Translations under genes and position numbers: made by a program | NCBI RefSeq assembly: GCF_947488185.1 | Contig: NZ_CANKYM010000004.1 | Coordinates: 1 to 64,000 of the forward strand | Length of the DNA stretch: 64,000 bases | DNA from: an uncultured Roseobacter sp. | GTDB lineage: Bacteria; Pseudomonadota; Alphaproteobacteria; Rhodobacterales; Rhodobacteraceae | Reading direction: 5' to 3' | In this document: in pieces, positions 52,339 to 61,550 of the stretch | How the letters are laid out: every line of letters begins with the position of its first letter | Position numbering within the stretch: the stretch's first letter is position 1 | Notes under the pieces: generated by a model | What the model saw: only the letters and a program-made list of their open reading frames with translations | What the model was told of the DNA's origin: nothing | Database searches by the model: none

Positions 52339-54093
52339 ATGGCAGACATCACAACAGACGTGCTTATCATCGGAACGGGTCCTGCCGGGTCCTCCACCGC
52401 GGCGCTCTTGTCCACCTACGGTGTCGAGAACATGATCATCAACCGCTATCGCTGGCTGGCCAATACGCCACGCGCGCATATTACCAACCAGCGCACGATG
52501 GAGGTGCTGCGTGATCTGGGCCACGACGTCGAGGATGAAGCCTATATGTTTGCCGCAGAGCAGGAGCTCATGGGCGAAAACGTCTTTTGTGAAAGCCTTG
52601 TGGGCGAAGAGATCGGACGCATGAAAAGCTGGGGCACGCATCCGCTCTCCAAGGCCGAACACCTGCTGAGCAGCCCCACATTCATGAACGACCTGCCGCA
52701 GACCTTTATGGAACCGTTGCTGTTCAAGACGGCCTGCCAGCGCGGCACGCAGGCGCGGATGAGCACCGAATACCTCAGCCATGTACAAGACGCAGACGGT
52801 GTTACAACCACATGTCTGGATCGGTTGACCGGCAAAGAAGTGACCATCCGGTCCAAGTTCCTCGTCGGGGCGGACGGGGGTAACTCGCTGGTCGCCGATC
52901 ACATTGATCTTCCATTCGAAGGCCAGATGGGCGTGGGCGGATCAATGAACATTCTCTTCAAGGCTGACCTGAGCAAATACGTAGCTCATCGTCCTTCGGT
53001 GCTTTACTGGGTCGTTCAACCCGGCGCGGATGTGGGGGGGATCGGCATGGGACTGGTCCGCATGGTGCGCCCGTGGAACGAATGGCTGATCGTCTGGGGC
53101 TATGACATCAACCAACCGCCCCCTGACGTCGACGATGCCTTTGCCACAAAGGTGGTGCGCGATCTGGTCGGCGATCCTGATCTGGAAGTGGACATCACCA
53201 GCTGGTCCACATGGACGGTCAACAACTACTACGCCACGCACCTGCAAAAAGATCGTGTGTTCTGCATGGGTGATGCGATCCACCGGCATCCCCCCTCCAA
53301 TGGTCTGGGCTCCAACACGTCCATTCAGGATGCCTTTAATCTGGCGTGGAAAATCGCGGCTGTTCTCAAAGGGCAGGCGGGGGATGCACTGCTCGAGACC
53401 TATTCGGTTGAACGCGCTCCTGTCGCCAAACAGATCGTGACCCGCGCCAATCAGTCGATTGGCGAGTTTGGACCAATCTTTGAGGCACTTGGGCTGACCG
53501 AGAGCAATGATCCCGAGACAATGCAGAAAAACCTTGAAGCGCGCTGTGACAGCACGCCCGAGGCCGAGACCCAGCGCGCTGCAATTCGTGAGGCAATTGC
53601 TTTCAAAAAGTATGAGTTCGACGCCCATGGGGTCGAAATGAACCAGCGCTACAAATCAGGCGCAGTTGTGACGGATGGTCAGATGGAACCCGATTTCGCT
53701 CTTGATGCGGATCTTCACTATCAACCAACCACATGGCCCGGCGCGCGGATTCCACATGCATGGCTATTTGACAGAGAGGGCAACAAGCACTCCACCCTTG
53801 ATTTGGCGGGCCATGGTGTCTTCACGCTCTTCACCGGGCTTGGCGGCAAGCGATGGGTCGATGCGCTGATCGAGATCGGAAAAGAAATGGGAATTGATGT
53901 CGAGGCACATGTCGTCGGCCCCCGGCAGATCTACGTCGACCATATGGGCGATTGGGCACGCGCGCGAGAGGTTAGCGACGCGGGGTGCATCGTGACCCGT
54001 CCGGACCAGCACGTTTGCTGGCGGCACGACGGTCTGGCGGATGACCCCAAAAGTGAACTGCGCCGCGTGTTCACACAAATTCTGGCGAAGTGA
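52339..54093 (+). CDS. FAD-dependent phenol-type hydroxylase (TfdB-like)
   Basis: A 584-residue flavoprotein aromatic hydroxylase: FAD site IGTGPAGSSTAAL near residue 12, NAD(P)H/FAD motif LVGADGGNS, and the second FAD motif VFCMGDAIHRHPPSNGLGSN. C-terminal thioredoxin-like region (about 470-584). Most like 2,4-dichlorophenol/resorcinol-type monooxygenases. Given the next genes, it most likely adds a hydroxyl to a resorcinol-type diphenol to give hydroxyquinol. ATG 52339 follows GGAGG. The exact substrate is not provable from sequence. Confidence 0.88.
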   Translation: MADITTDVLIIGTGPAGSSTAALLSTYGVENMIINRYRWLANTPRAHITNQRTMEVLRDLGHDVEDEAYMFAAEQELMGENVFCESLVGEEIGRMKSWGTHPLSKAEHLLSSPTFMNDLPQTFMEPLLFKTACQRGTQARMSTEYLSHVQDADGVTTTCLDRLTGKEVTIRSKFLVGADGGNSLVADHIDLPFEGQMGVGGSMNILFKADLSKYVAHRPSVLYWVVQPGADVGGIGMGLVRMVRPWNEWLIVWGYDINQPPPDVDDAFATKVVRDLVGDPDLEVDITSWSTWTVNNYYATHLQKDRVFCMGDAIHRHPPSNGLGSNTSIQDAFNLAWKIAAVLKGQAGDALLETYSVERAPVAKQIVTRANQSIGEFGPIFEALGLTESNDPETMQKNLEARCDSTPEAETQRAAIREAIAFKKYEFDAHGVEMNQRYKSGAVVTDGQMEPDFALDADLHYQPTTWPGARIPHAWLFDREGNKHSTLDLAGHGVFTLFTGLGGKRWVDALIEIGKEMGIDVEAHVVGPRQIYVDHMGDWARAREVSDAGCIVTRPDQHVCWRHDGLADDPKSELRRVFTQILAK

Positions 54094-54100
54094 GGATGTT

Positions 54101-54976
54101 ATGACCGAAACAGGATATTTTACCGAAACCAACTCTGCAGAAATCGTTGCCAGCCGCAATGCAGGTGCCAAGGACGCGCGACTGGCAGAGGTGATGAGCG
54201 CCGTAACCCGCCACCTGCACGCAGCCGTAAAGGAGATCGAGCCGACGCAAGACGAATGGTTTGAAGCGATCCAGTTTCTGACCAAGGTCGGCCATATGTG
54301 CAATGACTGGCGGCAGGAATTCATTCTTCTGTCAGACGTCATGGGCGTGTCTATGCTGGTTGATGCGATCAATAACCGCAAACCATCGGGCGCATCGGAA
54401 TCGACGGTTCTGGGTCCGTTCCACGTGGAAGATGCGCCAGAGCTTCCCATGGGATCTGACATTTGTCTCGACCAGAAGGGGGAGCCGATGCTGGTCAAAG
54501 GACGTATTCTTGATACCGAAGGCAATCCAATCGACGCGGCAAAGATCGACGTCTGGCAAGCCAATGATGAGGGCTTCTATGATGTTCAGCAAAAAGGTCT
54601 GCAGCCGGAATTCAACCTGCGTGGTGTCTTTCGCACAGAGGCTGATGGAACTTATCATTTCAAAGGCGTGAAGCCAAAATTCTATCCAATTCCCGATGAT
54701 GGCCCGGTCGGGCAGATGCTGGCCAAGCTCGGGCGGCATCCCTTCCGACCGGCACATCTGCACTATATCCTGGAGGCAGATGGGTTCGAGACACTCATTA
54801 CCCATATCTTCGATCCAGATGATCCCTACATCCACTCCGACGCCGTCTTTGGCGTAAAAGAGAGCCTACTGGCCAAGTTCGAACTGATAGAAGACCCGGA
54901 TCGTCTCAAAGAGGCTGGTTTCGATGTCCCGTACTACGAAGTGGTGCATGATTTCGTATTGGCGCCTTCGAAATGA
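54101..54976 (+). CDS. Intradiol dioxygenase, hydroxyquinol 1,2-dioxygenase type
   Basis: A 291-residue non-heme Fe(III) dioxygenase. The N-terminal helical dimerisation part (1-100) is typical of catechol/hydroxyquinol enzymes. Expected iron ligands are Y160 (GFYD), Y195 (KFYP), H219 and H221 (PAHLH). Length and the SEVTVLGPFHVEDAP-like stretch (STVLGPFHVEDAPE) favour the hydroxyquinol group, cleaving 1,2,4-trihydroxybenzene to maleylacetate. ATG 54101 follows GAGGA. Overlaps the next gene by ATGA. Catechol or chlorocatechol activity cannot be ruled out, but maleylacetate reductase in the same operon supports the hydroxyquinol route. Confidence 0.92.
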   Translation: MTETGYFTETNSAEIVASRNAGAKDARLAEVMSAVTRHLHAAVKEIEPTQDEWFEAIQFLTKVGHMCNDWRQEFILLSDVMGVSMLVDAINNRKPSGASESTVLGPFHVEDAPELPMGSDICLDQKGEPMLVKGRILDTEGNPIDAAKIDVWQANDEGFYDVQQKGLQPEFNLRGVFRTEADGTYHFKGVKPKFYPIPDDGPVGQMLAKLGRHPFRPAHLHYILEADGFETLITHIFDPDDPYIHSDAVFGVKESLLAKFELIEDPDRLKEAGFDVPYYEVVHDFVLAPSK

Positions 54977-55806
54977 CCAAGCCCTGTATCATCTGTGTGG
55001 CCATAACCGGATCATTGCCCACAAAAGAAAACAATCCCGCGGTGCCTATCACCGTTACGGAACAAATCGAAAGCACGCATGAGGCTTTTGAGGCAGGTGC
55101 CTCGATTGTGCATGCGCATGTGCGCAATGACGACCAGACACCATCCAGTGATCCCGACAGGTTTGCGGCCCTGCGGAAGGGGCTGGAAAAACACTGTCCC
55201 GGCATGATTATTCAGTTCTCAACTGGCGAGCGTTCTGGAGCGGGCAGGACCCGCGGTGGAATGCTGCCTCTAAAACCAGACATGGCCTCACTGTCCGTAG
55301 GGTCGAACAATTTCCCTACCCGTGTTTATGAAAACCCGCCTGAACTGGTGGATTGGCTGGCCGCCGAGATGAAATCGCACGGTGTGAAGCCTGAGATCGA
55401 AGCGTTTGATTTGTCACATATCCTCAAAGCTGCAGCGATGTACCAGGCTGGCCAAATTGCGGATGTGCCTTACGTTCAATTTGTCATGGGGGTGAAAAAC
55501 GCAATGCCGGCAGACCGCCACGTGTTTGATTTCTATGTGGAAACGGTGAAGAGACTATTTGGAAACGATGTTCCTTGGTGTGCGGCCGGGATAGGTGCCG
55601 CCCAAAGGGTTTTAAATGACTGGGCTATTTCATCCGGTGGCCATGCGCGGACTGGGCTGGAAGATAACGTGAGACTTGATAGGTCAAAGCTTGCTCCCTC
55701 GAACGCTGCGCTTGTTCGCAGAACCGTTAGTATGTGCGATCAATATGAGCGGCCAGTGGCCACAGCCATGCAAGCGCGCAAAATACTTGGCATTGATCCA
55801 GCTTGA
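54973..55806 (+). CDS. BKACE-family (beta-keto acid cleavage) enzyme
   Basis: A 277-residue TIM-barrel enzyme of the DUF849/BKACE family. It has the zinc motif HAHVRND, the LSVGSNNFPTRVYENPP block and KPEIEAFDLSHI. Members split a beta-keto acid with acetyl-CoA into acetoacetate and a CoA ester. Here the pathway product 3-oxoadipate would give succinyl-CoA and acetoacetate, replacing a CoA-transferase plus thiolase; no such genes are in the operon. ATGA overlap with the dioxygenase gene shows co-expression. Family is confident; the 3-oxoadipate substrate is inference. Confidence 0.88.
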   Translation: MTKPCIICVAITGSLPTKENNPAVPITVTEQIESTHEAFEAGASIVHAHVRNDDQTPSSDPDRFAALRKGLEKHCPGMIIQFSTGERSGAGRTRGGMLPLKPDMASLSVGSNNFPTRVYENPPELVDWLAAEMKSHGVKPEIEAFDLSHILKAAAMYQAGQIADVPYVQFVMGVKNAMPADRHVFDFYVETVKRLFGNDVPWCAAGIGAAQRVLNDWAISSGGHARTGLEDNVRLDRSKLAPSNAALVRRTVSMCDQYERPVATAMQARKILGIDPA

Positions 55807-55957
55807 ATTGTTCCAATACCGATGAATGTCTGCGATGCGGACATCGGATGCCCAAAATCGCTGACCGTCGATCAAGGCCAGCTTCCAGCGACTGCAAAAT
55901 GCAGTTTGTACGGCAACACCTGAAGAACGTTGAGAAGATGGTCTGCCAGCGCCTGAA

Positions 55958-56172
55958 GTATTTCTTACGCCAGTCGTAACAGGTCGTTTCTGCGATCCCA
56001 GCCGTCAGGCAGACCTCCGTAACCGACGTGCCGTCGTCTTCCTGCTTCAGCACGAACGCGATTTGTGCCTCCATGAACCTGTTTCTCTTCACGGAAGCTC
56101 CTTTCTCCCACGCTCGGGATCACAAGTCGAAAATTCAAGCTCAATACGGTCCAGCTTTCGGGCAACAGGTCA
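55958..56172 (-). mobile_element. IS3-family insertion sequence remnant (5' end and part of orfA)
   Basis: Minus strand. A terminus-like TGACCTGTTGCC at 56172-56161 leads, 80 bp on, into an orfA start at ATG 56092 (MKRNRFMEAQIAFVLKQ, then VTEVCLTAGIAETTCYDWRKKY), the HTH of IS3-type transposase OrfA. After about 45 codons (near 55958) similarity stops. The frame runs on to 55727 in unrelated sequence, antisense to the end of the BKACE gene. No orfB and no second end are seen. So this is an inactive fragment at the edge of the catabolic operon. Confidence 0.75.
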
Positions 56173-56493
56173 AGTTGCTTGCGCCTCCTGCCTAGGTTCC
56201 ATCATCGCTGATCCTTCCGCTTTTTGAGTGGAGTGAATCAGCGACTTGCCCATCGATTAACCAGGAGTTTTTAACGGCGTAAGCCCTTAGTGACAGCCGC
56301 GGCAGGCGCAAAGTTGTGGCTATTTCAAAGTCGGTGCTGCGGGCCAATCTGGCAACCAGCCGAATAATGGCCAGAAAAGGGTTGCAGAGCAGTTGCAAGC
56401 CTTTTCAAACGCTTGGGCGGAATACTCGCCAAACAGGGACAAATGGTTAGGCCCAGAGACAAAATCCGCAACTCTACATAATGACTGCGTCTT
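56173..56493. other. Gene-free stretch
   Basis: 321 bases between the IS remnant and the tRNA gene. Small frames have no family look. On the minus strand it reads away from the tRNA 3' end, the usual place for island insertion, but I see no copy of the tRNA end in it. Confidence 0.4.
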
Positions 56494-56570
56494 TGGTCGG
56501 GCTGAGAGGATTCGAACCTCCGACCCCCTGCTCCCGAAGCAGGTGCGCTACCAGGCTGCGCTACAGCCCG
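56494..56570 (-). tRNA. tRNA-Pro (CGG)
   Basis: 77 nt including encoded CCA. On the minus strand: acceptor CGGGCTG pairs with CAGCCCG, D-arm AGCGCAGCCTGGTAGCGC, anticodon stem CCTGC/GCAGG with loop TTCGGGA (anticodon CGG), and T-arm with GGTTCGAATCC. It reads proline CCG codons. Located between the IS remnant and the DMT carrier gene. Confidence 0.96.
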
Positions 56571-56573
56571 ACC

Positions 56574-56596
56574 GATGGCGCCGAGATAGCGCCATC
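56574..56596. other. Hairpin between DMT gene and tRNA-Pro
   Basis: GATGGCGC-CGAGATA-GCGCCATC, perfect 8-bp stem 29 bp after the DMT stop and 3 bp before the tRNA 5' end (minus strand). It may end the DMT transcript or mark the tRNA leader; no T-run is present. Confidence 0.5.
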
Positions 56597-56625
56597 ACCA
56601 CGCCATGGCAAGCGTATGATGTTGC

Positions 56626-57606
56626 CTATTTCCGGCGTTTGTCTTTCCGCAAGAACGGAGAAACGCGCGGTGTCGTGCCGGTCTCCGGGCGCGATCGGGT
56701 CCGCAGCACAGGCTGTTCAGATTCCTCGGACCTGCTCTCTCGTAAGACAATGAACAGCCCGCTGGCAATGATGATAGCAGAGCCAATGATCGTGTTTCTA
56801 TCGGGCTGTTCGTCAAAGAAGAGCAGGCCATACATAGTGGCCCACAGGATCTGCGAATATTGCATTGGTGCGACAATGACAGCCTCGCCGTTGTTGTAGG
56901 CGGCAATCAGAAAACGTCCCGCGGTCCATGCCAGAATCGCGATGATTCCAAGTTTGCCAAGATCGGCCAGCGGCATAGGCTGATAAACTAGGGGGAGCAG
57001 GGCAGCCATTACGATGAAATTCGCCATCATCGGGTAGAGCATGATGACAACCGTACGCTCTTCCCGACCGATCTTGCGCACGATAATCGACGCGAAGGAC
57101 CCGCAAATTGCCGAAACAAGGGCCGCGAGATGGCCGAGTTCCAGCTCTGCCTGTCCGGGGCGCAAAACCACCAGGACGCCCGTCAATCCGACGGCAACAG
57201 CGATCCAGCGGCGCAGTTTCACCTGCTCGCCCAGGATTGGAATGGCCAGAACCGTGATCAGCAATGGCGAGGCAAAGAGGATGGCATAGACCTGCGCCAA
57301 CGGCAGGACGGAAAAGGCGTAAAAGGCGCAAAATCCGGTGATCACCGCAGCCACCGTACGGGCCGCCATCCACCAGGGGTACACGGGGATCAAGGTGCCG
57401 GGCGTGGCATCGCGCAAGAGGTAGAGCATCGCCAGCGGAAAACTGAACAGAACGCTGAAAAACACGATCTGCACGGGGGAGTATCCACCGCCGAGGATCT
57501 TGATGATCACGTCGTGGCTGGCGAACAGGCCAAAGGCGGTCAGGGCCATCAACGCGGCTTTGAGGTTTGGATTCATCAGTTTCGGGCCTTGGTCAGAATC
57601 AGGCAT
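56626..57606 (-). CDS. DMT-superfamily (EamA) transporter
   Basis: A 326-residue inner-membrane carrier with ten helices in two EamA repeats: ALTAFGLFASHDVIIKILG opens repeat one, HLAALVSAICGSFASIIVRKIG repeat two; PMQYSQILWATMYGLLFFDEQPDRNTIIGSAIIIASG is the typical end. Start at ATG 57606 (MPDSDQG) or ATG 57576 (MNPNLK). A basic 40-residue tail follows. Substrate unknown; family members export metabolites. Downstream of leuB on the same strand with about 100 bp between. Confidence 0.85.
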   Translation of the reverse strand: MPDSDQGPKLMNPNLKAALMALTAFGLFASHDVIIKILGGGYSPVQIVFFSVLFSFPLAMLYLLRDATPGTLIPVYPWWMAARTVAAVITGFCAFYAFSVLPLAQVYAILFASPLLITVLAIPILGEQVKLRRWIAVAVGLTGVLVVLRPGQAELELGHLAALVSAICGSFASIIVRKIGREERTVVIMLYPMMANFIVMAALLPLVYQPMPLADLGKLGIIAILAWTAGRFLIAAYNNGEAVIVAPMQYSQILWATMYGLLFFDEQPDRNTIIGSAIIIASGLFIVLRESRSEESEQPVLRTRSRPETGTTPRVSPFLRKDKRRK

Positions 57607-57706
57607 TTGGGCGGGTTGCGTCACCCGTCTGACCACCACCTTAGACTGCAACAGGTCGGGTGCCTGCAAGGCCTGATCACGTCAGGCGACCGTCAAATGG
57701 CGTCTG

Positions 57707-58813
57707 TTACAAGCTTTTATCGAGCGCGCCCAGAATTGCATCACCCATTTCGGTGGTGCTGATTGGTGTGCCCCCTTCCTCGCCCATCAGATCTGCGGTG
57801 CGGGCGCCGTCCGCCAGCACCTTCTCGATGGCCGCTTCGAGGCGCGCGGCCTCGTTGCCCTGATCAAAGGAATAGCGCAGCGCCATGGCAAAGCTGAGGA
57901 TGCAGGCGATTGGGTTGGCCTTGCCTTGCCCGGCGATATCCGGTGCGGAGCCGTGCACGGGTTCGTAAAGGGCACGCGGTGGCCCGTTGTCAGTGGGCTT
58001 GCCCAGGCTGGCAGACGGCAGCATGCCGAGCGACCCGGTCAGCATCGCCGCACAGTCGGACAGGATGTCGCCAAAGAGGTTGTCGGTCAGGATCACGTCG
58101 AACTGTTTGGGTGCGCGCACCAGCTGCATCGCCCCGTTGTCGGCGTACATATGGCTGAGCTCAATGTCAGGATAATCGGCATCGCGCACTTTCTGCACGA
58201 CTTCGCGCCACAGGATGCCGCTTTCCATCACGTTGGCCTTCTCCATGGAGCAGACCTTCTTGCCGCGCCGCCGCGCCAGCTCGAACGCCGACCGGGCGAC
58301 ACGGTCGATTTCACCTTCGGTATAGCGCTGGGTGTTGATGCCCACACGCTCGTTGCCTTCTTCGAAGATGCCGCGCGGTTCTCCGAAATAGACGCCGGAC
58401 GTCAGTTCGCGCACGATCATAATGTCGAGCCCGGCGACCACGTCCTTCTTCAGTGAAGAGAAATCCGCAAGCGCGTCAAAACACTGGGCCGGGCGCAGGT
58501 TGGAAAACAGGTCCATCTCCTTGCGCAGACGCAGCAGACCCCGCTCGGGTTTCACGCTGAAATCCAGATCGTCGTATTTGGGACCGCCGACCGCACCCAG
58601 CAGTACCGCATCCACCTCAAGCGCCTTGGCCATCGTGTCATCGTGTAGCGGCGTGCCATGGGCGTCATAGGCTGCCCCGCCAACCAGATCTTCGCTCACA
58701 TCGAAGGCCAGATCGCGTTTGGCGCCGAACCAGTCAATGACGCGCTTGACCTGTTCCATGACTTCCGGGCCGATGCCGTCGCCAGCGAGAATAAGAAGGG
58801 AAGGGTTGGCCAT
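57707..58813 (-). CDS. leuB: 3-isopropylmalate dehydrogenase
   Basis: A 368-residue enzyme of leucine synthesis, oxidising and decarboxylating 3-isopropylmalate with NAD. Blocks: [72 protein letters not shown] and [22 protein letters not shown] 58813 follows GGAGA. About 3 kb from leuD and in the same direction, separated by three unrelated genes. Confidence 0.97.
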   Translation of the reverse strand: MANPSLLILAGDGIGPEVMEQVKRVIDWFGAKRDLAFDVSEDLVGGAAYDAHGTPLHDDTMAKALEVDAVLLGAVGGPKYDDLDFSVKPERGLLRLRKEMDLFSNLRPAQCFDALADFSSLKKDVVAGLDIMIVRELTSGVYFGEPRGIFEEGNERVGINTQRYTEGEIDRVARSAFELARRRGKKVCSMEKANVMESGILWREVVQKVRDADYPDIELSHMYADNGAMQLVRAPKQFDVILTDNLFGDILSDCAAMLTGSLGMLPSASLGKPTDNGPPRALYEPVHGSAPDIAGQGKANPIACILSFAMALRYSFDQGNEAARLEAAIEKVLADGARTADLMGEEGGTPISTTEMGDAILGALDKSL

Positions 58814-58987
58814 GGAACGTCTCCTGCAAAATCTGTTGCTTGCGGCCTACCGCGCGGTCCTGTCAGGGTCAAGAAGGCGCAGGGAATGACGAAGGCTGCG
58901 ACACCGGAACGCATCGGTGTTCTCTGAGGCTTGCGTGGCGGAACCGGCTGACCGGCGCTAGAATGACGTTGGACGCGCGTTAAGGAG

Positions 58988-59656
58988 ATGCCGGTGCCAA
59001 CATCAAGAGCCCGCCAGATTTATGTCGGCGCCGGGTTGGTCTTTCTGATCCTGCATTCTCTGCCCTTCGCGATCTGGGCAATGGATTCCGGTGCCTTGCT
59101 GTTGATCAGTCCGGATCTGTCGGAAAACCGGTTTTACACTCCCGGCGGCACCATCATCAATCTTGCAATTTTTGCGCATATGTCACTGGGTGCGCTGCTG
59201 ATGGTATTTGTTCCACTGCAGTTCTGGCCCGGTTTGCGCGCGCGGTTTGCGGCCTATCACCGATGGTCCGGCCGGCTGCTCTGTCTGGTAGCTGGCGCGA
59301 TTGGCCTTGCCGGTTTGGCCTATATTTTTGTACGTGGCACCATCGGCGGGCTTTGGATGGATCTTGGCTTCGGCGTTTACGGAGTTTTGGTTTGTCTCAG
59401 TGCGGGTCAGGCCATCTGCTATGCTCGCAGACGGGACTTTGCAGTGCACCGCCGCTGGGCGTTGCGGGTTCTGGTGTTGACTTTCGGCTCATGGCTTTAC
59501 CGGTTGCACTACGGGATTTGGTACTTCTTCACCGAGGGGCTGGCGTCCACGCCGGACTTCGACGGCACGTTCGATCTGGTCCAGAATTTTGCATTCTATC
59601 TGCCCTATCTTTTGGTGCTCGAACTGTGGCTGCGCCGCGAGGCACGCACGGCCTAA
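58988..59656 (+). CDS. DUF2306 family membrane protein
   Basis: A 222-residue protein with about six membrane segments and the conserved His pattern of DUF2306 (FAHMSLGALLMVFVPLQFWPGLRARFAAYHRWSGRL, then FAVHRRWALRVL). The family is linked to b-type heme or redox membrane proteins, but function is not established. ATG 58988 follows AAGGAG. The gene ends in a 4-bp overlap with the convergent phosphoesterase gene. Confidence 0.82.
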   Translation: MPVPTSRARQIYVGAGLVFLILHSLPFAIWAMDSGALLLISPDLSENRFYTPGGTIINLAIFAHMSLGALLMVFVPLQFWPGLRARFAAYHRWSGRLLCLVAGAIGLAGLAYIFVRGTIGGLWMDLGFGVYGVLVCLSAGQAICYARRRDFAVHRRWALRVLVLTFGSWLYRLHYGIWYFFTEGLASTPDFDGTFDLVQNFAFYLPYLLVLELWLRREARTA

Positions 59657-60711
59657 CGCGCGATATCCACCCAGACAAGGCGGTGGCGGCTCGCGATCTC
59701 GACCGCCTGACCCAGAGGTGTTTCGGGATCAGGCCACAGCACGCCCGAGCCGAGGACACGCCAGTCAGCAGACGGCAGCACATAGTCAACCCGCAGATTG
59801 CCCGGAACGGGATCGTCCCAGTCCACCGTATCGAAAGGATCGCCCGTGATGATGTCACTGCCGGTGCTGCGCGGCAGCGGATCCTGCAGCCGCGGATCAT
59901 CCAATGTGGTGGTGATCGCCGCCTTGATCCCCTCACCGCCCCGGCGGTCCTGATTGAAATCGCCCATCAGGATGAACCGATCCTGCGGTGCCGGGCCAAA
60001 TGTTCCGGCCAGATAATGCTGCCAGAAAGTGATTTCGTCATGATTGCGCCTGCCATTGCGGTCTTCCGGCCCGTCAAAGACCGGTGGGCTTGCATGAAAG
60101 GTCATGATCGTGACCCGGCCGATGTCTGGCACGTCAATCGGCACAACCCAATGCGCTGTGGTCGACAGGCGTTGGATGGCCTGAGCGTCCTCCGAGGGGA
60201 AGGGTTCATCGTCTTCGCGTGGCAGCAATGCATCCGGGAAATCCCGCCAAAGCATCGCACTGAAATCCTGCACCGCATCCGTGTTAATCGGGTATCGCGA
60301 CAGCACGGCCATGCCGCCCTGGCCTGAAAAGCGGCCGTAGCTTTGCGCATCTCGTGGTCCACCACGTCTGCCATCGCCGTCCATGTCGAGACCGGTGGCC
60401 ATGCCCGTGTTGGGGCGGGCTGCGAAACTGTAGGGGAATTCGATGTCCCACGCGGTCAGGGCGCGCTGATACGCCATCAGAGCTGCCCCGGTCAGATCGT
60501 AGTCAAACCCCTGCAGAACAAGAACATCGGGATGTGCTTCGGCTATGACCTGCAGCGTGGCCGTGATTTGAGCATCTTCGCCCCGCACAATATCCCGCAG
60601 CAAAAGACCGGGCCCTCTACGCGCCAGTTCAGTGTTGAATGTTGCAATTCGTAAACTGTCTGCGTCTGCACTTGTCGCGGCTATGGTTGCCGCAATGAGC
60701 GCCGAGGTCAG
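59653..60711 (-). CDS. Endonuclease/exonuclease/phosphatase-family protein, probable CTG start
   Basis: A 352-residue EEP-fold protein: SLRIATFNTELAR, TFHASPPVFDGPED, LMGDFNQD and RVDYVLPSADW, ending in the HRLVWVDI block. An N-terminal hydrophobic stretch (LTSALIAATIAATSADA) looks like a signal peptide, so it is probably periplasmic. The usual LQE Glu, a metal ligand, is Gly here (VLVLQGFDYD). No ATG, GTG or TTG exists in frame between the gene's conserved start and 60837 (deep in the previous gene). CTG 60711 overlaps the previous stop as CTGA, just as coupled ATGA pairs do, so I choose it. Substrate unknown. Confidence 0.75.
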   Translation of the reverse strand: MTSALIAATIAATSADADSLRIATFNTELARRGPGLLLRDIVRGEDAQITATLQVIAEAHPDVLVLQGFDYDLTGAALMAYQRALTAWDIEFPYSFAARPNTGMATGLDMDGDGRRGGPRDAQSYGRFSGQGGMAVLSRYPINTDAVQDFSAMLWRDFPDALLPREDDEPFPSEDAQAIQRLSTTAHWVVPIDVPDIGRVTIMTFHASPPVFDGPEDRNGRRNHDEITFWQHYLAGTFGPAPQDRFILMGDFNQDRRGGEGIKAAITTTLDDPRLQDPLPRSTGSDIITGDPFDTVDWDDPVPGNLRVDYVLPSADWRVLGSGVLWPDPETPLGQAVEIASRHRLVWVDIAR

Positions 60712-61550
60712 GCTGTTTGGTATTCGGCGTCTTCGGCAGCCGTCCGATAGGCACGCCGCCGTTTTTCCTCGATCATATTGGCGACCCGGCTCATCGCGAT
60801 TCCGCGCATGATCATGCTTGCAGGAAGAAAGGCCCATGCGGTGATCGTCCAGATAAGGGTTTGAGGGTTCTCAAGTGACACCGGGTTTACCAGATCGGAT
60901 GTGGCCTTGACCACCGCCGGGATGATGAACGGCAAGAGAAACCCGATGGCAATATTCACCCGTGCATCACGCTGCAAGCGGTACAGCACATCTCCCCCCG
61001 CAGTCGGGTCGAAAAGGGGCAGGTTGACCCAAACGTTAAAGGCCCCTTTGCGAACAGGCCAGCCCCAAAGGCGCACCAGCGCGACAAAAGCAACCATGGC
61101 TATAAGCGAGATGAGATAAGATATCCCGGCAGCTGACCGGACGGTGTTAATCACCTCGGTCGAAGCGTCATAGGGCAGCATCAACACGATCAGGCGCACC
61201 GGGGAATAGGGGAAGTCGATCCCGTTGCCGATGATTGTTCCGATCGCCGTAATGCCCTGGCTCATTGAGTTGGGGTCGGAGCTACCGCGCGCAATGGCGG
61301 TGAGCAGGAATACCGTGAGAAACAACGCGACAAACCGCAACCGGTTAAAAGGGGCGGCGTCTCGGAATTCCACGATGCTGGGCGATGTGGAGTTGTATTC
61401 AACAAATGTCAGAAAGGCGGCAAGCAGTGCCGCAAGCACCACCAATTGCGATTGATCTGATGCCACATCGGGCAGCAAAAGAGCTGGTGTGGCGATCAAG
61501 AGCGCCACCAATAGTCCGCGCATGACTGCGCCTGACATACGTACAAGCAT
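60708..61550 (-). CDS. Membrane protein, unknown function
   Basis: A 280-residue protein with about six hydrophobic segments (for example GLLVALLIATPALLLPDV, LVVLAALLAAFLTFVEYNS, FVALFLTVFLLTAIARG, ISYLISLIAMVAFVALVRLWGW) and a basic C-terminus (IEEKRRRAYRTAAEDAEYQTA). I recognise no named family; it resembles conserved membrane proteins of Rhodobacteraceae found next to the phosphoesterase. ATG 61550 or ATG 61568. Its stop overlaps the phosphoesterase start, so the two are coupled. Confidence 0.7.
   Translation of the reverse strand: MLVRMSGAVMRGLLVALLIATPALLLPDVASDQSQLVVLAALLAAFLTFVEYNSTSPSIVEFRDAAPFNRLRFVALFLTVFLLTAIARGSSDPNSMSQGITAIGTIIGNGIDFPYSPVRLIVLMLPYDASTEVINTVRSAAGISYLISLIAMVAFVALVRLWGWPVRKGAFNVWVNLPLFDPTAGGDVLYRLQRDARVNIAIGFLLPFIIPAVVKATSDLVNPVSLENPQTLIWTITAWAFLPASMIMRGIAMSRVANMIEEKRRRAYRTAAEDAEYQTA

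Noticed and set aside
52339..54976. Chlorophenol (tfd-type) operon label
   Set aside because: No chloromuconate cycloisomerase or dienelactone hydrolase is present. The gene set fits a hydroxyquinol route better.
56494..56570. Attachment-site duplication of the tRNA-Pro 3' end
   Set aside because: No second copy of the tRNA end was noticed elsewhere in the window; a genome-wide search would be needed.
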